From assembly GCF_001414055.1 (NCBI RefSeq), contig NZ_CP013002.1:1302001-1366000 (forward strand): a stretch of DNA of 64,000 bases. The letters run 5' to 3'. The notes beneath the pieces were generated by a model, which did no database searches, had not been told where the DNA came from, and saw nothing but the letters and a program-made list of their open reading frames with translations. Position 1 is the first letter of the stretch; each line of letters starts with the position of its first letter. Below are positions 17,036-26,475 of this stretch, one piece after another. Source of the stretch: Caulobacter henricii. Lineage in GTDB: Bacteria > Pseudomonadota > Alphaproteobacteria > Caulobacterales > Caulobacteraceae. The translations under genes were made by a program, and so were the position numbers.

Positions 17036-17926
17036 TCACCCCCGACGGGAAATTCGCGACGTCTCATAGAGTGCAATCGCCGCCGCGGCCGAAACATTCA
17101 GGCTTTCAAACCCGCCCGGCATGGCGATTTTTCCCATGGCATCACAGTGTTCCGCCACCAGTCGGCGGACACCTTCACCCTCCGAGCCCAAAACGAGTAC
17201 GGTCGGGGTTCCGTCCAGAACCACCTCGAGGGTTTCCTCGGCTTCGCCGGCCAGGCCGATCGCGCGCCAGCCGAGCTCGGCCAGTTCTTCGAGGGCGCGG
17301 GACAGATTGACCACGCGTGCATAGGGCGTCTTGTCGATGGCCCCGACGGCCGTCTTGGCCAGCACGCCCGAGAGGGTGGGGGCGTGTCGGTCCTGCAGGA
17401 TCACCCCCCGCGCACCGAAGGCGGCGGCCGACCGGAAGATGGCACCGACATTCTGCGGGTCGGTGATCTGGTCCAGCATGACCAGAAAGCCCTCCGCAGG
17501 CGTGCCCAATTCAAAGATCGACAGGGGTTCCGGCTCGTCGATCTTCAGGGCCAGGCCCTGGTGTGCCGCGCCCTGGGGCAGCTGACGTGCGATGTCGGGA
17601 CCTTCCAGGATCTGCAGACAGGGCAGCTTGGCCAGGTGGGGCGCGAGTCGTTTGGCCCGGTCAGGGGTGGCCAACAGACGCTTCGGCGCGGGGCGCGCAG
17701 GGTTGGCCAGGGCCGCCTCAACGGCGTGAATCCCCCAAATCCAGTCCTTTTCGTCGTTTCCGCCCTTCGAAAAGCCTTGTTTATTCCGTGACTTGTGAGG
17801 AAAATCACGTCCTGACGCAGAAGGCTTCCGGCGGTCGTTGCGTTCGGAATGAGAGGACACTATAAGACGCGCTCCGATTTGGGGCCCTGAGGGTTTCCGC
17901 GAGCCAGGACGGCGCTGCTTTAGCAC
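17036..17926 (-). CDS. rlmB: 23S rRNA 2'-O-ribose methyltransferase, TrmH/SpoU family (RlmB-like)
   Basis: A 296-residue protein, or about 274 if GTG 17860 is used; both candidate starts are GTG. A basic N-terminal extension leads to the WGIHAVEAAL substrate-binding domain (about 63-140), then the SPOUT knot domain with motif 1 DPQNVGAIFRSAAAFG (156-171), motif 2 VLGSEGEG and motif 3 MPGGFESLNVSAAAAIALYE. The family methylates G2251 of 23S rRNA using SAM. It lies upstream of the His-rich gene on the same strand (104-bp gap) and is divergent from the tRNA-tuf transcription unit. Assignment to RlmB rather than another SpoU paralogue rests on the N-terminal domain. Confidence 0.85.
   Translation of the reverse strand: MLKQRRPGSRKPSGPQIGARLIVSSHSERNDRRKPSASGRDFPHKSRNKQGFSKGGNDEKDWIWGIHAVEAALANPARPAPKRLLATPDRAKRLAPHLAKLPCLQILEGPDIARQLPQGAAHQGLALKIDEPEPLSIFELGTPAEGFLVMLDQITDPQNVGAIFRSAAAFGARGVILQDRHAPTLSGVLAKTAVGAIDKTPYARVVNLSRALEELAELGWRAIGLAGEAEETLEVVLDGTPTVLVLGSEGEGVRRLVAEHCDAMGKIAMPGGFESLNVSAAAAIALYETSRISRRG
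17838..17866 (+). promoter_or_regulatory. Candidate sigma-70-type promoter for the tRNA-Tyr/tRNA-Gly/tuf unit
   Basis: TTGCGT (17838-17843), a 17-bp spacer, then TATAAG (17861-17866), reading toward tRNA-Tyr about 165 bp downstream. It overlaps the possible rlmB GTG start at 17860, which favours the longer rlmB frame or overlapping divergent promoters. Assigned from sequence only. Confidence 0.5.
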
Positions 17927-18029
17927 TGACCGTCCGAGTTCAAGGAGGCCTTTGTTCCTTTTTCGTGACGACCGGTTCGCCGGGCGTGGCGCAAGAGGAG
18001 GGTCGCATCGCGGTTGCTCAACGCGCGCT

Positions 18030-18115
18030 GGGGGAATGTCCCGAGTGGCAAAGGGGGGGGACTGTAAATCCCCTGGCGTACGCCTTCGTAGGTTCGAGTC
18101 CTACTTCCCCCACCA
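18030..18115 (+). tRNA. tRNA-Tyr (GTA)
   Basis: An 86-nt class II tRNA. The acceptor stem GGGGGAA pairs with TTCCCCC, the discriminator is A and CCA is encoded. The anticodon GTA lies at 18064-18066 in loop ACTGTAAAT. The long variable arm (CCCTGGCGTACGCCTTCG region) and T-loop GGTTCGAGTCC are typical of bacterial tRNA-Tyr. Confidence 0.97.
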
Positions 18116-18195
18116 CGCGCGTTGAACCGCTGTGAAGCGATCGCCACAGGACGCCAAAGCCAGAGACCGGGAGCCGACCGCGACCCCGCAGCTAG

Positions 18196-18269
18196 GCGGG
18201 TATAGCACAGTGGTAGTGCAGCAGCCTTCCAAGCTGAGGATGCGGGTTCGATTCCCGCTACCCGCTCCA
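18196..18269 (+). tRNA. tRNA-Gly (TCC)
   Basis: A 74-nt tRNA. The acceptor GCGGGTA pairs with TACCCGC, the discriminator is T and CCA is encoded. The anticodon TCC is at 18228-18230 in loop CTTCCAA, and the T-loop is GGTTCGATTCC. It sits 54 bp before tuf, and the Tyr-Gly-tuf order matches the E. coli tufB unit. Confidence 0.97.
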
Positions 18270-18323
18270 AGCTCCCTCAATAACGACATTCATTCATAGC
18301 CGCCGGCGCGCAAGGTAGAGACC

Positions 18324-19514
<1,191 letters not shown>

Positions 19515-19548
19515 TCGACCGGTCTTCAGCGACAAGCTGATCTAAGCG

Positions 19549-19578
19549 AAGGCCCCGGCGGAAACGCCGGGGCCTTTT
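19549..19578 (+). terminator. Rho-independent terminator of tuf
   Basis: A 12-bp stem AAGGCCCCGGCG / CGCCGGGGCCTT with a GAAA tetraloop, followed by a short T-run (CCTTTT). It lies 35 bp after the tuf stop and between convergent genes, so it may also stop the serine hydrolase transcript. Confidence 0.9.
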
Positions 19579-19584
19579 GCTGTT

Positions 19585-20952
19585 CTAGGGCTTGTCGGCC
19601 ACGCGGGGCGCTTCCATGTCGCGACCGCCCTGGTGGAGCACGAGCGCCGTGGCCGGCTTGTCACCGGTCTGCTTGAAGCTGATCCGGGCGTCGAGGCCCA
19701 CCGCCTGGAACTCGCCTGGGGCGGTGGCGACGATCTGGATCGGCCCCTGGCCGGTGGCCTGGGTGATCAGCCTGTCCCCGTCGCGGAACACCTTGAGAAT
19801 GAAGTTCGGTGCCAGGGCGTAGGACCCGACATAGGTGTCCACGGTCGCCTTCGGTACGGCTATGGCCTTGGGGAGCGCGTAGGTCCCGAAGCACAGGCCC
19901 GCCAGGTTGTTGGCCATCGGCGTCGAGGGTGCGGCCTGGAAGTTCGACAGCACAATCGTGACCAGGCCATCCTTGGGGTATCGGTTCATCGCGGTGCTGA
20001 AGCCGTTGATGCCGCCATTGTGCGACACCCGCTCATGGCCGTCCTGCACGGCGATGCCCCAGCCGAAGCCGTAGTGCTCGAGGTTCTCGGTCCAGGCCGC
20101 CTTACGCGAGGCCTCGGTCAGGATCTTGCCGTCCGTCAGGGCGGTGTTCCAGATCAGCAGGTCATCGACGGTCGAATAGAGCGAGCCCGCCGCATAGGGC
20201 AGGGTCATGTCCAGATAGTCGGCGTTGCGCCAGCCGCCCTTGCCCGGCTCATAGCCCGAGGCGCGTTTGGGCAGGACATCGCCGCTGACATCGTAACCGG
20301 TGCTCTTCATGCCAAGCGGCTGGAAGATGTGCTGGCTCAGATAGCCGGCATAGGTCTGGCCGGAAGCCTTTTCGATGATGTAGCCCAGCAGGATGTAGCC
20401 GGTGTTGTTGTAGGCGAACTTGCTGCCCGGCACGAACTCCAGCGGCTTGTCCTGGGTAAGCCTGACGATCTCCTCGGGCTTCAGCGGCTTCTTGGACGCA
20501 CCGTTCTCGAAGAAACCCGGGAGGCCGGTGTAGCTGGGAATGCCCGAGGTATGGTTCAGCAGGTGTCTGATCGTGATCTTCGACCAGGCGGCGGGGGCCG
20601 GGGCGTAAAACTTCGATACCGGATCATCGATCGACAGCTTGCCGGCCTCGGCCAACTGCAGGATCGCAGTCGCGGTGAACTGCTTGGTGAGCGAGCCGAG
20701 GCGGAACTTGGTTTCGGGCGTGTTGGGAATATCCCATTCGCGGTCGGCGGCTCCGTAGCCTGCGCGCAACAGGGGGACACCGTCCTTGGCCACCAAGACG
20801 GTGCCGCTGAATACCCCGTTGTCCACTTGCTGGACGACCAGAGCCTGGGCCTGGCTGGCGAAATCAGGTGTCGCGCAGCCTGGGCCGGCGGCCAAGGCAG
20901 GTCCGGCCATCAGCAGGCCCGTCGCGCCGAGCGCCAGCATCGAGATTTTCAT
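19585..20952 (-). CDS. Exported serine hydrolase, class C beta-lactamase/penicillin-binding-protein fold
   Basis: A 455-residue protein started at ATG 20952 (MKISMLALGATGLLMAGPALA), which has AGGGGA just upstream; the nine-residue longer version disrupts the signal peptide. Active-site motifs are S87-L-T-K90 (nucleophile), Y181-N-N and H311-NGG in place of the KTG triad. A C-terminal lipocalin-like tail of about 110 residues follows, as in many EstB/Pab87-like hydrolases. It probably acts on D-amino-acid peptides or esters in the periplasm; beta-lactam hydrolysis cannot be inferred. It is divergent from fdhD. Confidence 0.9.
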   Translation of the reverse strand: MKISMLALGATGLLMAGPALAAGPGCATPDFASQAQALVVQQVDNGVFSGTVLVAKDGVPLLRAGYGAADREWDIPNTPETKFRLGSLTKQFTATAILQLAEAGKLSIDDPVSKFYAPAPAAWSKITIRHLLNHTSGIPSYTGLPGFFENGASKKPLKPEEIVRLTQDKPLEFVPGSKFAYNNTGYILLGYIIEKASGQTYAGYLSQHIFQPLGMKSTGYDVSGDVLPKRASGYEPGKGGWRNADYLDMTLPYAAGSLYSTVDDLLIWNTALTDGKILTEASRKAAWTENLEHYGFGWGIAVQDGHERVSHNGGINGFSTAMNRYPKDGLVTIVLSNFQAAPSTPMANNLAGLCFGTYALPKAIAVPKATVDTYVGSYALAPNFILKVFRDGDRLITQATGQGPIQIVATAPGEFQAVGLDARISFKQTGDKPATALVLHQGGRDMEAPRVADKP

Positions 20953-21152
20953 GAGATCGTCCCCTGGGTTGAAGCCCAAGCATCACCTTGCGGCAGCTGC
21001 ACCGCAATTTAAGGATGTGTAACCTTGGGTACCCTCTCATCCCTGACCCGTCCTGCGGCGCTTTGTGCTCTCCAGCCTCGCCTTGACACGGCCGACCTCG
21101 CGGCCAGCAATTGTCGTGACGGGGGGGCGCGCGGCGCGATAGGCTGGTGATC

Positions 21153-21968
21153 ATGCCGATGCCCTCCGTTACCCACCGCGCCGCCGTCCAGTGGCGGGCC
21201 GGTGCCGAGATCCAGCTCCTTGAACGCGCCGTGCCCGACGAGGTCGCGGTGGGGCTGTCGTTCAACGGCCGACCTCACACGGTGCTGATGGCGACGCCGG
21301 CCGATATCGAGGATCTGGCGCGGGGCTTCACTCTGACCGAGGCCATCGCCGGGGCGGGCGATATCCTGGCGATCGAGATCACCGAGGCAGAGCTCGGCCT
21401 GATGGCCGACGTGCGGCTGGCTCCTGCAGCCGCCCCGCGCAAGGCCCGGCCACGCACCCTGGAGGGACGGTCCAGCTGCGGGCTGTGCGGCGTGCAGCGT
21501 TTGACTGACGCCGTGCGGCCCTTGCCGCAGGTTGGCGAGGGCAGGGCCGTGGCGCATCAGGCGATCCAGCGGGCGTTGGACGCCCTGGCCGAAGCCCAGA
21601 CCCTGGGCCGGCTGACGCGGGCGACCCACGCCGCCGCCTTCGCGGATGTTGAAGGGCGCATCCTGCTGTCGCGCGAGGACGTGGGCCGGCACAACGCCCT
21701 GGACAAGCTGGCCGGGGCGATGGCCGCCAGCGGTCTCGACGCCGACGCCGGCTTTGTTCTGGTGACCAGCCGCTGCTCGTTCGAGATGATCGAGAAGACC
21801 GTCCGTATCGGCTGCCCGATCCTGGTGGCGGTGTCGGCGCCCACCGATCTGGCCATCCGCAAGGCGGAGGAGGCGGGTCTGACCCTGGTGGCCCTGGCCC
21901 GGTCTGACGGCCACACGGTGTTCACCCGCCCCGACCGCCTGGTCGAAGTCGCGTTGGAGAGCGCCTGA
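21153..21968 (+). CDS. fdhD: FdhD sulfurtransferase for molybdenum formate dehydrogenase-type enzymes
   Basis: About 271 residues. ATG 21153 (MPMPSVTHR) or the in-frame GTG 21147 may be the start. FdhD transfers sulfur from IscS-type cysteine desulfurase to the bis-MGD cofactor of formate dehydrogenases. The essential Cys motif SSCGLCGVQ lies at about residues 107-115, and LSREDVGRHNALDKLAG, the cofactor-binding signature, is near 175. Its TGA overlaps the start of the downstream molybdoenzyme by one base, so FdhD almost certainly activates that enzyme. Confidence 0.95.
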   Translation: MPMPSVTHRAAVQWRAGAEIQLLERAVPDEVAVGLSFNGRPHTVLMATPADIEDLARGFTLTEAIAGAGDILAIEITEAELGLMADVRLAPAAAPRKARPRTLEGRSSCGLCGVQRLTDAVRPLPQVGEGRAVAHQAIQRALDALAEAQTLGRLTRATHAAAFADVEGRILLSREDVGRHNALDKLAGAMAASGLDADAGFVLVTSRCSFEMIEKTVRIGCPILVAVSAPTDLAIRKAEEAGLTLVALARSDGHTVFTRPDRLVEVALESA

Positions 21969-24244
21969 TGGCTGATGCCAAGATCCCGGGCGTTCGCGCC
22001 TATGACGGCCCCGCCGGGGGCTGGGGCGCACTGAAGGCCGTCGCCGGCGCCCTGGGCGATCAGGCCACGGTGATCGAGGGCGGACGCACCCTGCTGTCGG
22101 CCAACCAGCCCGAGGGCTTCGACTGCCCCGGCTGCGCCTGGCCCGACCCCAAGCACACCAGCTCGTTCGAGTTTTGCGAAAACGGCGCCAAGGCCGTGGC
22201 CTGGGAAGCGACCAGCAAGCGTGCTTCGCCCGAGGTGTTCGAACGTCACACGGTGAGCGAACTGCTGACCTGGAGCGATCACGCCATCGAGGATCTGGGC
22301 CGATTGACCGAGCCCATGGCCTATGACGCCGCCAGCGACCGCTATCTGCCGATCAGTTGGGACGAGGCTTTCGCGCGGACCGGTTCGGCCTTGCGGGCCT
22401 TGGACAACCCCAACCAGGCGGAGTTCTACGCCTCAGGCCGGGCCTCCAACGAGGCGGCGTTCCTCTATCAGCTGCTGGGCCGCCGGTTCGGGACCAACAA
22501 TTTCCCCGACTGCTCCAACATGTGCCACGAGCCGACCAGCGTCGGCCTGCCGGACTCGATCGGTATGGGCAAGGGCTCGGTGACGCTGGAGGACTTCGAC
22601 CACGCCGACCTGATCCTGTGTTTTGGCCACAATCCCGGCACCAACCATCCCCGGATGATGGGAACCCTGCGCGAGGCGTCCAAGCGCGGCGCGGCGATCC
22701 TGGCCTTCAATCCGCTGCGCGAACGTTCATTGGAAAAGTTCGCCTCGCCCCGGGACGCGATGGAGATGGCGACCCTGTCGTCCACCCCTATCGCCTCGGC
22801 CTACTACCAGCTGACCATCGGCGGCGACGCCCTTGCGGTGCAGGGCATGATGAAAGCGGTTCTGGCCCTGCAGGCCGTGGATCGCGACTTCATCTCCGAG
22901 CACACCGCCGGCTTCGAGGCGCTGGTCGAGGCGCTGGAGGCTCTGAGCTGGGCCGAAATCGAGGCGGGCTCAGGCCTGTCGCGCGCCCAGATCGAGGAGG
23001 CCGCCGGCGTCTATGCGCGGTCCAAGGCCACGATACTCTGTTACGGCATGGGGCTGACCCAGCACCGGGACTCCTCGGGCACGGTGCAGCAGCTGGTCAA
23101 TCTGCTGCTGCTGAAGGGCAATATCGGCCGGCCGGGGGCGGGGATCTGTCCTCTGCGGGGTCACTCAAACGTTCAAGGCGCGCGCACGGTCGGGGTGGCC
23201 GAGAAGCCGGTGCCAGCCCTGCTGGACTCCCTGCGCGACGTGTTCGGCTTCGAGCCGCCGCGCGCTCACGGCCACACGGTAGTCGAGGCCATCGAGGCGA
23301 TGGAGCGGGGTGAGGCAAAAGTCTTCCTGGGGCTGGGGGGCAATTTCGCGGTGGCTGCACCCGATCCGATCCGCACCTTTGCCGCCATGCGCCGGCTGGA
23401 TTTCGCCGTCCATATCGCCACCAAGCCCAACCGCACCCATCTGCTGGTCGGCCAGGAGAGCCTGCTGCTGCCGTGTCTGGGCCGCACCGAGATCGACATC
23501 CAGGCCGGCGGCCGCCAGGCGGTGACGGTCGAGGACTCGATGTCCATGGTCCACGCCTCAAAGGGCCTGAACGCGCCGGCCTCGGACCAGCTGAAGTCGG
23601 AGCCGGCCATCGTCGCCGGCATCGCCAGGGCCGTTCTGGGCGGGGATGACGCCGTCGACTGGTCGGGACTGGTCGCCGACTATGACCGCATCCGCGACCT
23701 GATCGCCCGCGTTTTTCCGGGCACCTTCGACAACTATAATGAGCGCATCCGCGTTCCCGGCGGTTTCCGTCTGCCGGTGCCGCCGTCGGACCGGATCTGG
23801 AAGACCGCCTCGGGCAAGGCCAACTTCATGGCGCATGCGCCGAAGGCCGGGGATCCCCGTCAAGGCGATCCCGATGTGATGATCCTGACCACCCTGCGCA
23901 GCCACGACCAGTACAACACCACGATCTATGGCCAGAATGACCGCTATCGCGGGGTGTTCGGCCGGCGCGACGTGGTGTTTGCCCATCCCGACGACATCGC
24001 CGCGCGGGGACTGTCTTCCGGCGACCGCATCGATCTCGCCGCCGCCTTCGACAGCAGCGGCGAGCGGGTGGTGCGCGGCTTCACCGTGGTGGCGCGTGAC
24101 CTGCCCCGGGGCTGCCTGGCCGCCTACTATCCCGAGACCAATATCCTGGTCGAACTGGAGGATCGCGACACGCGCAGCGGCACCCCGGCATACAAGTCCG
24201 TGCCGGTCCGGCTGCGCGCTGCGCGGGACGGGGCCTGCAACTAA
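21968..24244 (+). CDS. FdhF/YdeP family molybdopterin oxidoreductase
   Basis: A 758-residue bis-MGD enzyme of the formate dehydrogenase alpha/YdeP branch. FDCPGCAWP (C53, C56) and C70 lie in the N-terminal Fe-S region. NMCHEPTSVGLPDSIG places C186 where E. coli FdhF has selenocysteine (UHGPSVAGL), so a Cys-ligated Mo is expected. The MGD-binding segments FGHNPGTNHPRMMG and LGGNFAVAAPD and a C-terminal molydopterin-dinucleotide domain (GDRIDL ... AYYPETN) are present. There is no twin-Arg leader, so it is probably cytoplasmic. YdeP-type proteins are linked to acid or redox stress and their substrate is unsettled. Confidence 0.9.
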   Translation: MADAKIPGVRAYDGPAGGWGALKAVAGALGDQATVIEGGRTLLSANQPEGFDCPGCAWPDPKHTSSFEFCENGAKAVAWEATSKRASPEVFERHTVSELLTWSDHAIEDLGRLTEPMAYDAASDRYLPISWDEAFARTGSALRALDNPNQAEFYASGRASNEAAFLYQLLGRRFGTNNFPDCSNMCHEPTSVGLPDSIGMGKGSVTLEDFDHADLILCFGHNPGTNHPRMMGTLREASKRGAAILAFNPLRERSLEKFASPRDAMEMATLSSTPIASAYYQLTIGGDALAVQGMMKAVLALQAVDRDFISEHTAGFEALVEALEALSWAEIEAGSGLSRAQIEEAAGVYARSKATILCYGMGLTQHRDSSGTVQQLVNLLLLKGNIGRPGAGICPLRGHSNVQGARTVGVAEKPVPALLDSLRDVFGFEPPRAHGHTVVEAIEAMERGEAKVFLGLGGNFAVAAPDPIRTFAAMRRLDFAVHIATKPNRTHLLVGQESLLLPCLGRTEIDIQAGGRQAVTVEDSMSMVHASKGLNAPASDQLKSEPAIVAGIARAVLGGDDAVDWSGLVADYDRIRDLIARVFPGTFDNYNERIRVPGGFRLPVPPSDRIWKTASGKANFMAHAPKAGDPRQGDPDVMILTTLRSHDQYNTTIYGQNDRYRGVFGRRDVVFAHPDDIAARGLSSGDRIDLAAAFDSSGERVVRGFTVVARDLPRGCLAAYYPETNILVELEDRDTRSGTPAYKSVPVRLRAARDGACN

Positions 24245-24298
24245 AGCGGTTGTTAGGAAAGGTCGCTGTAACCTCCCGCAACTTTGGAGGAGCGGGCT

Positions 24299-25447
24299 TT
24301 GCGCGACGGGGTTTCCGTGGAGGCGGTAAAGGTGTCAGAGCTGGGCACGCTCGAACGCGCCCGGTGGAACGCCCTGCGTCTGGCCAATCCCTTGCTGGGC
24401 AGCCCCTATTTCGACCTTCGCTACCTTGACGTCGCCGGCCAGATCGCGCCCGGCGCGGCCATCGCCGTGATCCGGCGGGGCGACCAGATCGAGGGTTTCC
24501 TGCCGTTCCAGCGGCGTGGCCTACTGATCCAGCCCCTGGCCGCGCCGATGAGCGACAGCCATGGCCTGGTCGCGTCCGCAGACACCAGCCTGGACCTGGC
24601 TGACATCCTCAGAAAGCTCGGTGCCGACCGCGCCCGTTTTGGTGGATTGATCGGTCCAGGAACGAACGAGGGGCGCGGTCTTTCGGTGCGCCACGCCATG
24701 GCCGCCGACCTCTCTGACGGTTTCGCGGCCTATGAGGCCGGTCGCAGCGCGGGGTTCCTCAAGGACAAGCGCCGGCGGCTTCGGGCGCTCGAGCGTGACC
24801 ACGGGGCCGTGAGCTTCAGCTTCAGTGCCCCCACCGCCGCGATGCTGGACCGGATTATCGCCGGAAAGCGCCAGCAGTTTCGTCGGACCCACCAGTACGA
24901 CATCTTCGCCTGCGGCTGGACCGGCGCCCTGCTGCACCGCCTTGCCGGGGCTGGGGAAGCCGACTTTGGCCTGAAGCTGGCGGTTCTGCGCGCCGGAGAC
25001 GCGATCGTCGCGGCCGAGCTGGGCCTGACCAGCGGAGATCGCCATCACCTGTGGTTTCCGATCTACGATACGGCCTATGCGCGCTATTCGCCGGGCAGTC
25101 TGATGACCCTGGAAACCCTGCGCGTCGCTGCGGAGCAGGGGATTGCCAGGGTTGATTTCGGACCCGGCGGCGAAGCCTACAAGCGCGATTTTGCCGAGCC
25201 GGCCGAGCCGGTGTTCGAAGGCATGATCCATACACGTCCCCGAGCCGTCGGACGGACCGGCATTTCTGGGCTGACACGCCTGTCGCGCCGTTTTGACAGC
25301 ATCACCGGCTGTGAGCCGGGGCTGGTGGGGCAGGTGCGGGGCGCTTCCTCCTTTGTCACGGCCATGTCGCGGCGCCATCCGCGCGTCGGGGCGGGCGTCG
25401 GCCTTGGGGTCGGCATTGGTCTCAGCCTCTCTCTTTTGGCCGAATAG
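24299..25447 (+). CDS. CelD/BcsL-like GNAT-fold acyltransferase
   Basis: About 382 residues from TTG 24299, chosen because GGAGG (24286-24290) sits eight bases upstream; TTG 24284 lies before that site. It belongs to the Acetyltransf_6 (CelD/BcsL, FemAB-like) group: DSHGLVAS near residue 90, a basic DKRRRLRALERDHG helix near 160, KRQQFRRT near 185, and the acyl-CoA region DFGPGGEAYKRDF near 285. The C-terminal VGAGVGLGVGIGLSLSLLAE is hydrophobic and Gly-rich and could touch the membrane. Family members, including Caulobacter holdfast HfsK, modify exopolysaccharides, but substrate identity is unknown. The next gene starts 9 bp later. Confidence 0.78.
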   Translation: MRDGVSVEAVKVSELGTLERARWNALRLANPLLGSPYFDLRYLDVAGQIAPGAAIAVIRRGDQIEGFLPFQRRGLLIQPLAAPMSDSHGLVASADTSLDLADILRKLGADRARFGGLIGPGTNEGRGLSVRHAMAADLSDGFAAYEAGRSAGFLKDKRRRLRALERDHGAVSFSFSAPTAAMLDRIIAGKRQQFRRTHQYDIFACGWTGALLHRLAGAGEADFGLKLAVLRAGDAIVAAELGLTSGDRHHLWFPIYDTAYARYSPGSLMTLETLRVAAEQGIARVDFGPGGEAYKRDFAEPAEPVFEGMIHTRPRAVGRTGISGLTRLSRRFDSITGCEPGLVGQVRGASSFVTAMSRRHPRVGAGVGLGVGIGLSLSLLAE

Positions 25448-25456
25448 GGAGCTTTC

Positions 25457-26383
25457 GTGCCCGATCTGATCGCCGCCTGGTCGCCCGAGCAAAAGAACGC
25501 CTTCGGCAAGACGCCAATCACCTTTCAGCACAAGCTTCCGGAGTCGCGTCTGTTTGAGGACGAGGCCCTGGCGCGGGTGCTCGACGCCTATCCGGCCGAA
25601 CTCTACGACATCAACCTGTTCGACTTCGACGCCGACGGCCAGCACACCATGCGCACCGGCGCGCGGGGGCGGCGTTCGGGGCGGGAGGTGCTTGAGGGCG
25701 TCAAGGAAGGGCGCATCTGGGTGCAACTGCGACGGGCCGAGTCCTGGTATCCGAAACTGGGCCCACTCATCGAGGAGGCGTTTGCCGGGATTTCGGGTCA
25801 GGCGAAGGGCTTCAGGCCGATCCAGCTGAATGGCCAGCTGATCCTGTCGGCGCCTGGTGCCAAGGTGCCGTTTCACGCCGATGCGCCCGGGGTGGTGTTG
25901 TTCCACCTGCGCGGCCGCAAGCGGATCTGGATCTATCCGCCGGACGAGACTCACATGCCCCAGAAGGGCATGGAGAACATCCTGCTCAAACAGCAGACCG
26001 AGGACTTGCCCTACCGCCGCGAGATGGACGCCGCCGCTCAGGTCTTCGACCTGGAGCCCGGCCTGGCCGCCGCCTGGCCGCTGCACGCGCCGCACCGGAT
26101 CGAGAACCTCGGGACGTTCAATGTCTCGTTGTCGGTGGACTATCAGACCTGGGAGTCCCGCCTGATCAATGGTGCGCACTATGCCAACGGCGTGTTCCGG
26201 CGCTGGGGCCTGCCCGTGGCGGCGATGGGCAAGACCCCGGCCTTGGCCCGGGCCGCCCTGTGGGCAGCGTCTCTGGGCTTGAAACGCGCGCGTCTGGTCG
26301 AGGACCGGATCAAGGGCTTCGAGCGCAGTTTCGAACTGGGAATGGACGCTCCGCCTGAAACGCGACTTCGGGCCGAAACATGA
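25457..26383 (+). CDS. JmjC/cupin-type Fe(II)/2-oxoglutarate-dependent oxygenase-like protein
   Basis: A 308-residue protein from GTG 25457 with GGGAG upstream. The jelly-roll core is visible: LNGQLILSAPGAKVPFHADAP gives the H140-x-D142 metal pair, followed by VVLFHLRGRKRIWIYPP, and a distal His at 210 or 213 (PLHAPHRIEN) completes the facial triad. This arrangement is typical of cupin_8/JmjC protein or small-molecule hydroxylases. It is tightly linked to the preceding CelD-like acyltransferase, suggesting that both modify the same substrate. No export signal is present. Confidence 0.78.
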   Translation: MPDLIAAWSPEQKNAFGKTPITFQHKLPESRLFEDEALARVLDAYPAELYDINLFDFDADGQHTMRTGARGRRSGREVLEGVKEGRIWVQLRRAESWYPKLGPLIEEAFAGISGQAKGFRPIQLNGQLILSAPGAKVPFHADAPGVVLFHLRGRKRIWIYPPDETHMPQKGMENILLKQQTEDLPYRREMDAAAQVFDLEPGLAAAWPLHAPHRIENLGTFNVSLSVDYQTWESRLINGAHYANGVFRRWGLPVAAMGKTPALARAALWAASLGLKRARLVEDRIKGFERSFELGMDAPPETRLRAET

Positions 26384-26395
26384 CAACGCGCTCAT

Positions 26396-26414
26396 GACGA
26401 CTAATTAAGTCGTC
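26396..26414. promoter_or_regulatory. Inverted repeat, possible operator upstream of the GIN-domain gene
   Basis: GACGACT (26396-26402) and AGTCGTC (26408-26414) are perfect 7-bp arms around an AT-only 5-bp centre, 62 bp before the start of the GIN-domain gene. The short AT core argues for a protein-binding dyad rather than a terminator. Confidence 0.45.
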
Positions 26415-26475
26415 TCGCCCGGCCTGCGCCGTTAGCTTTCCCTCATCAACGCCATCCGACAGGGGAAATATCTCG

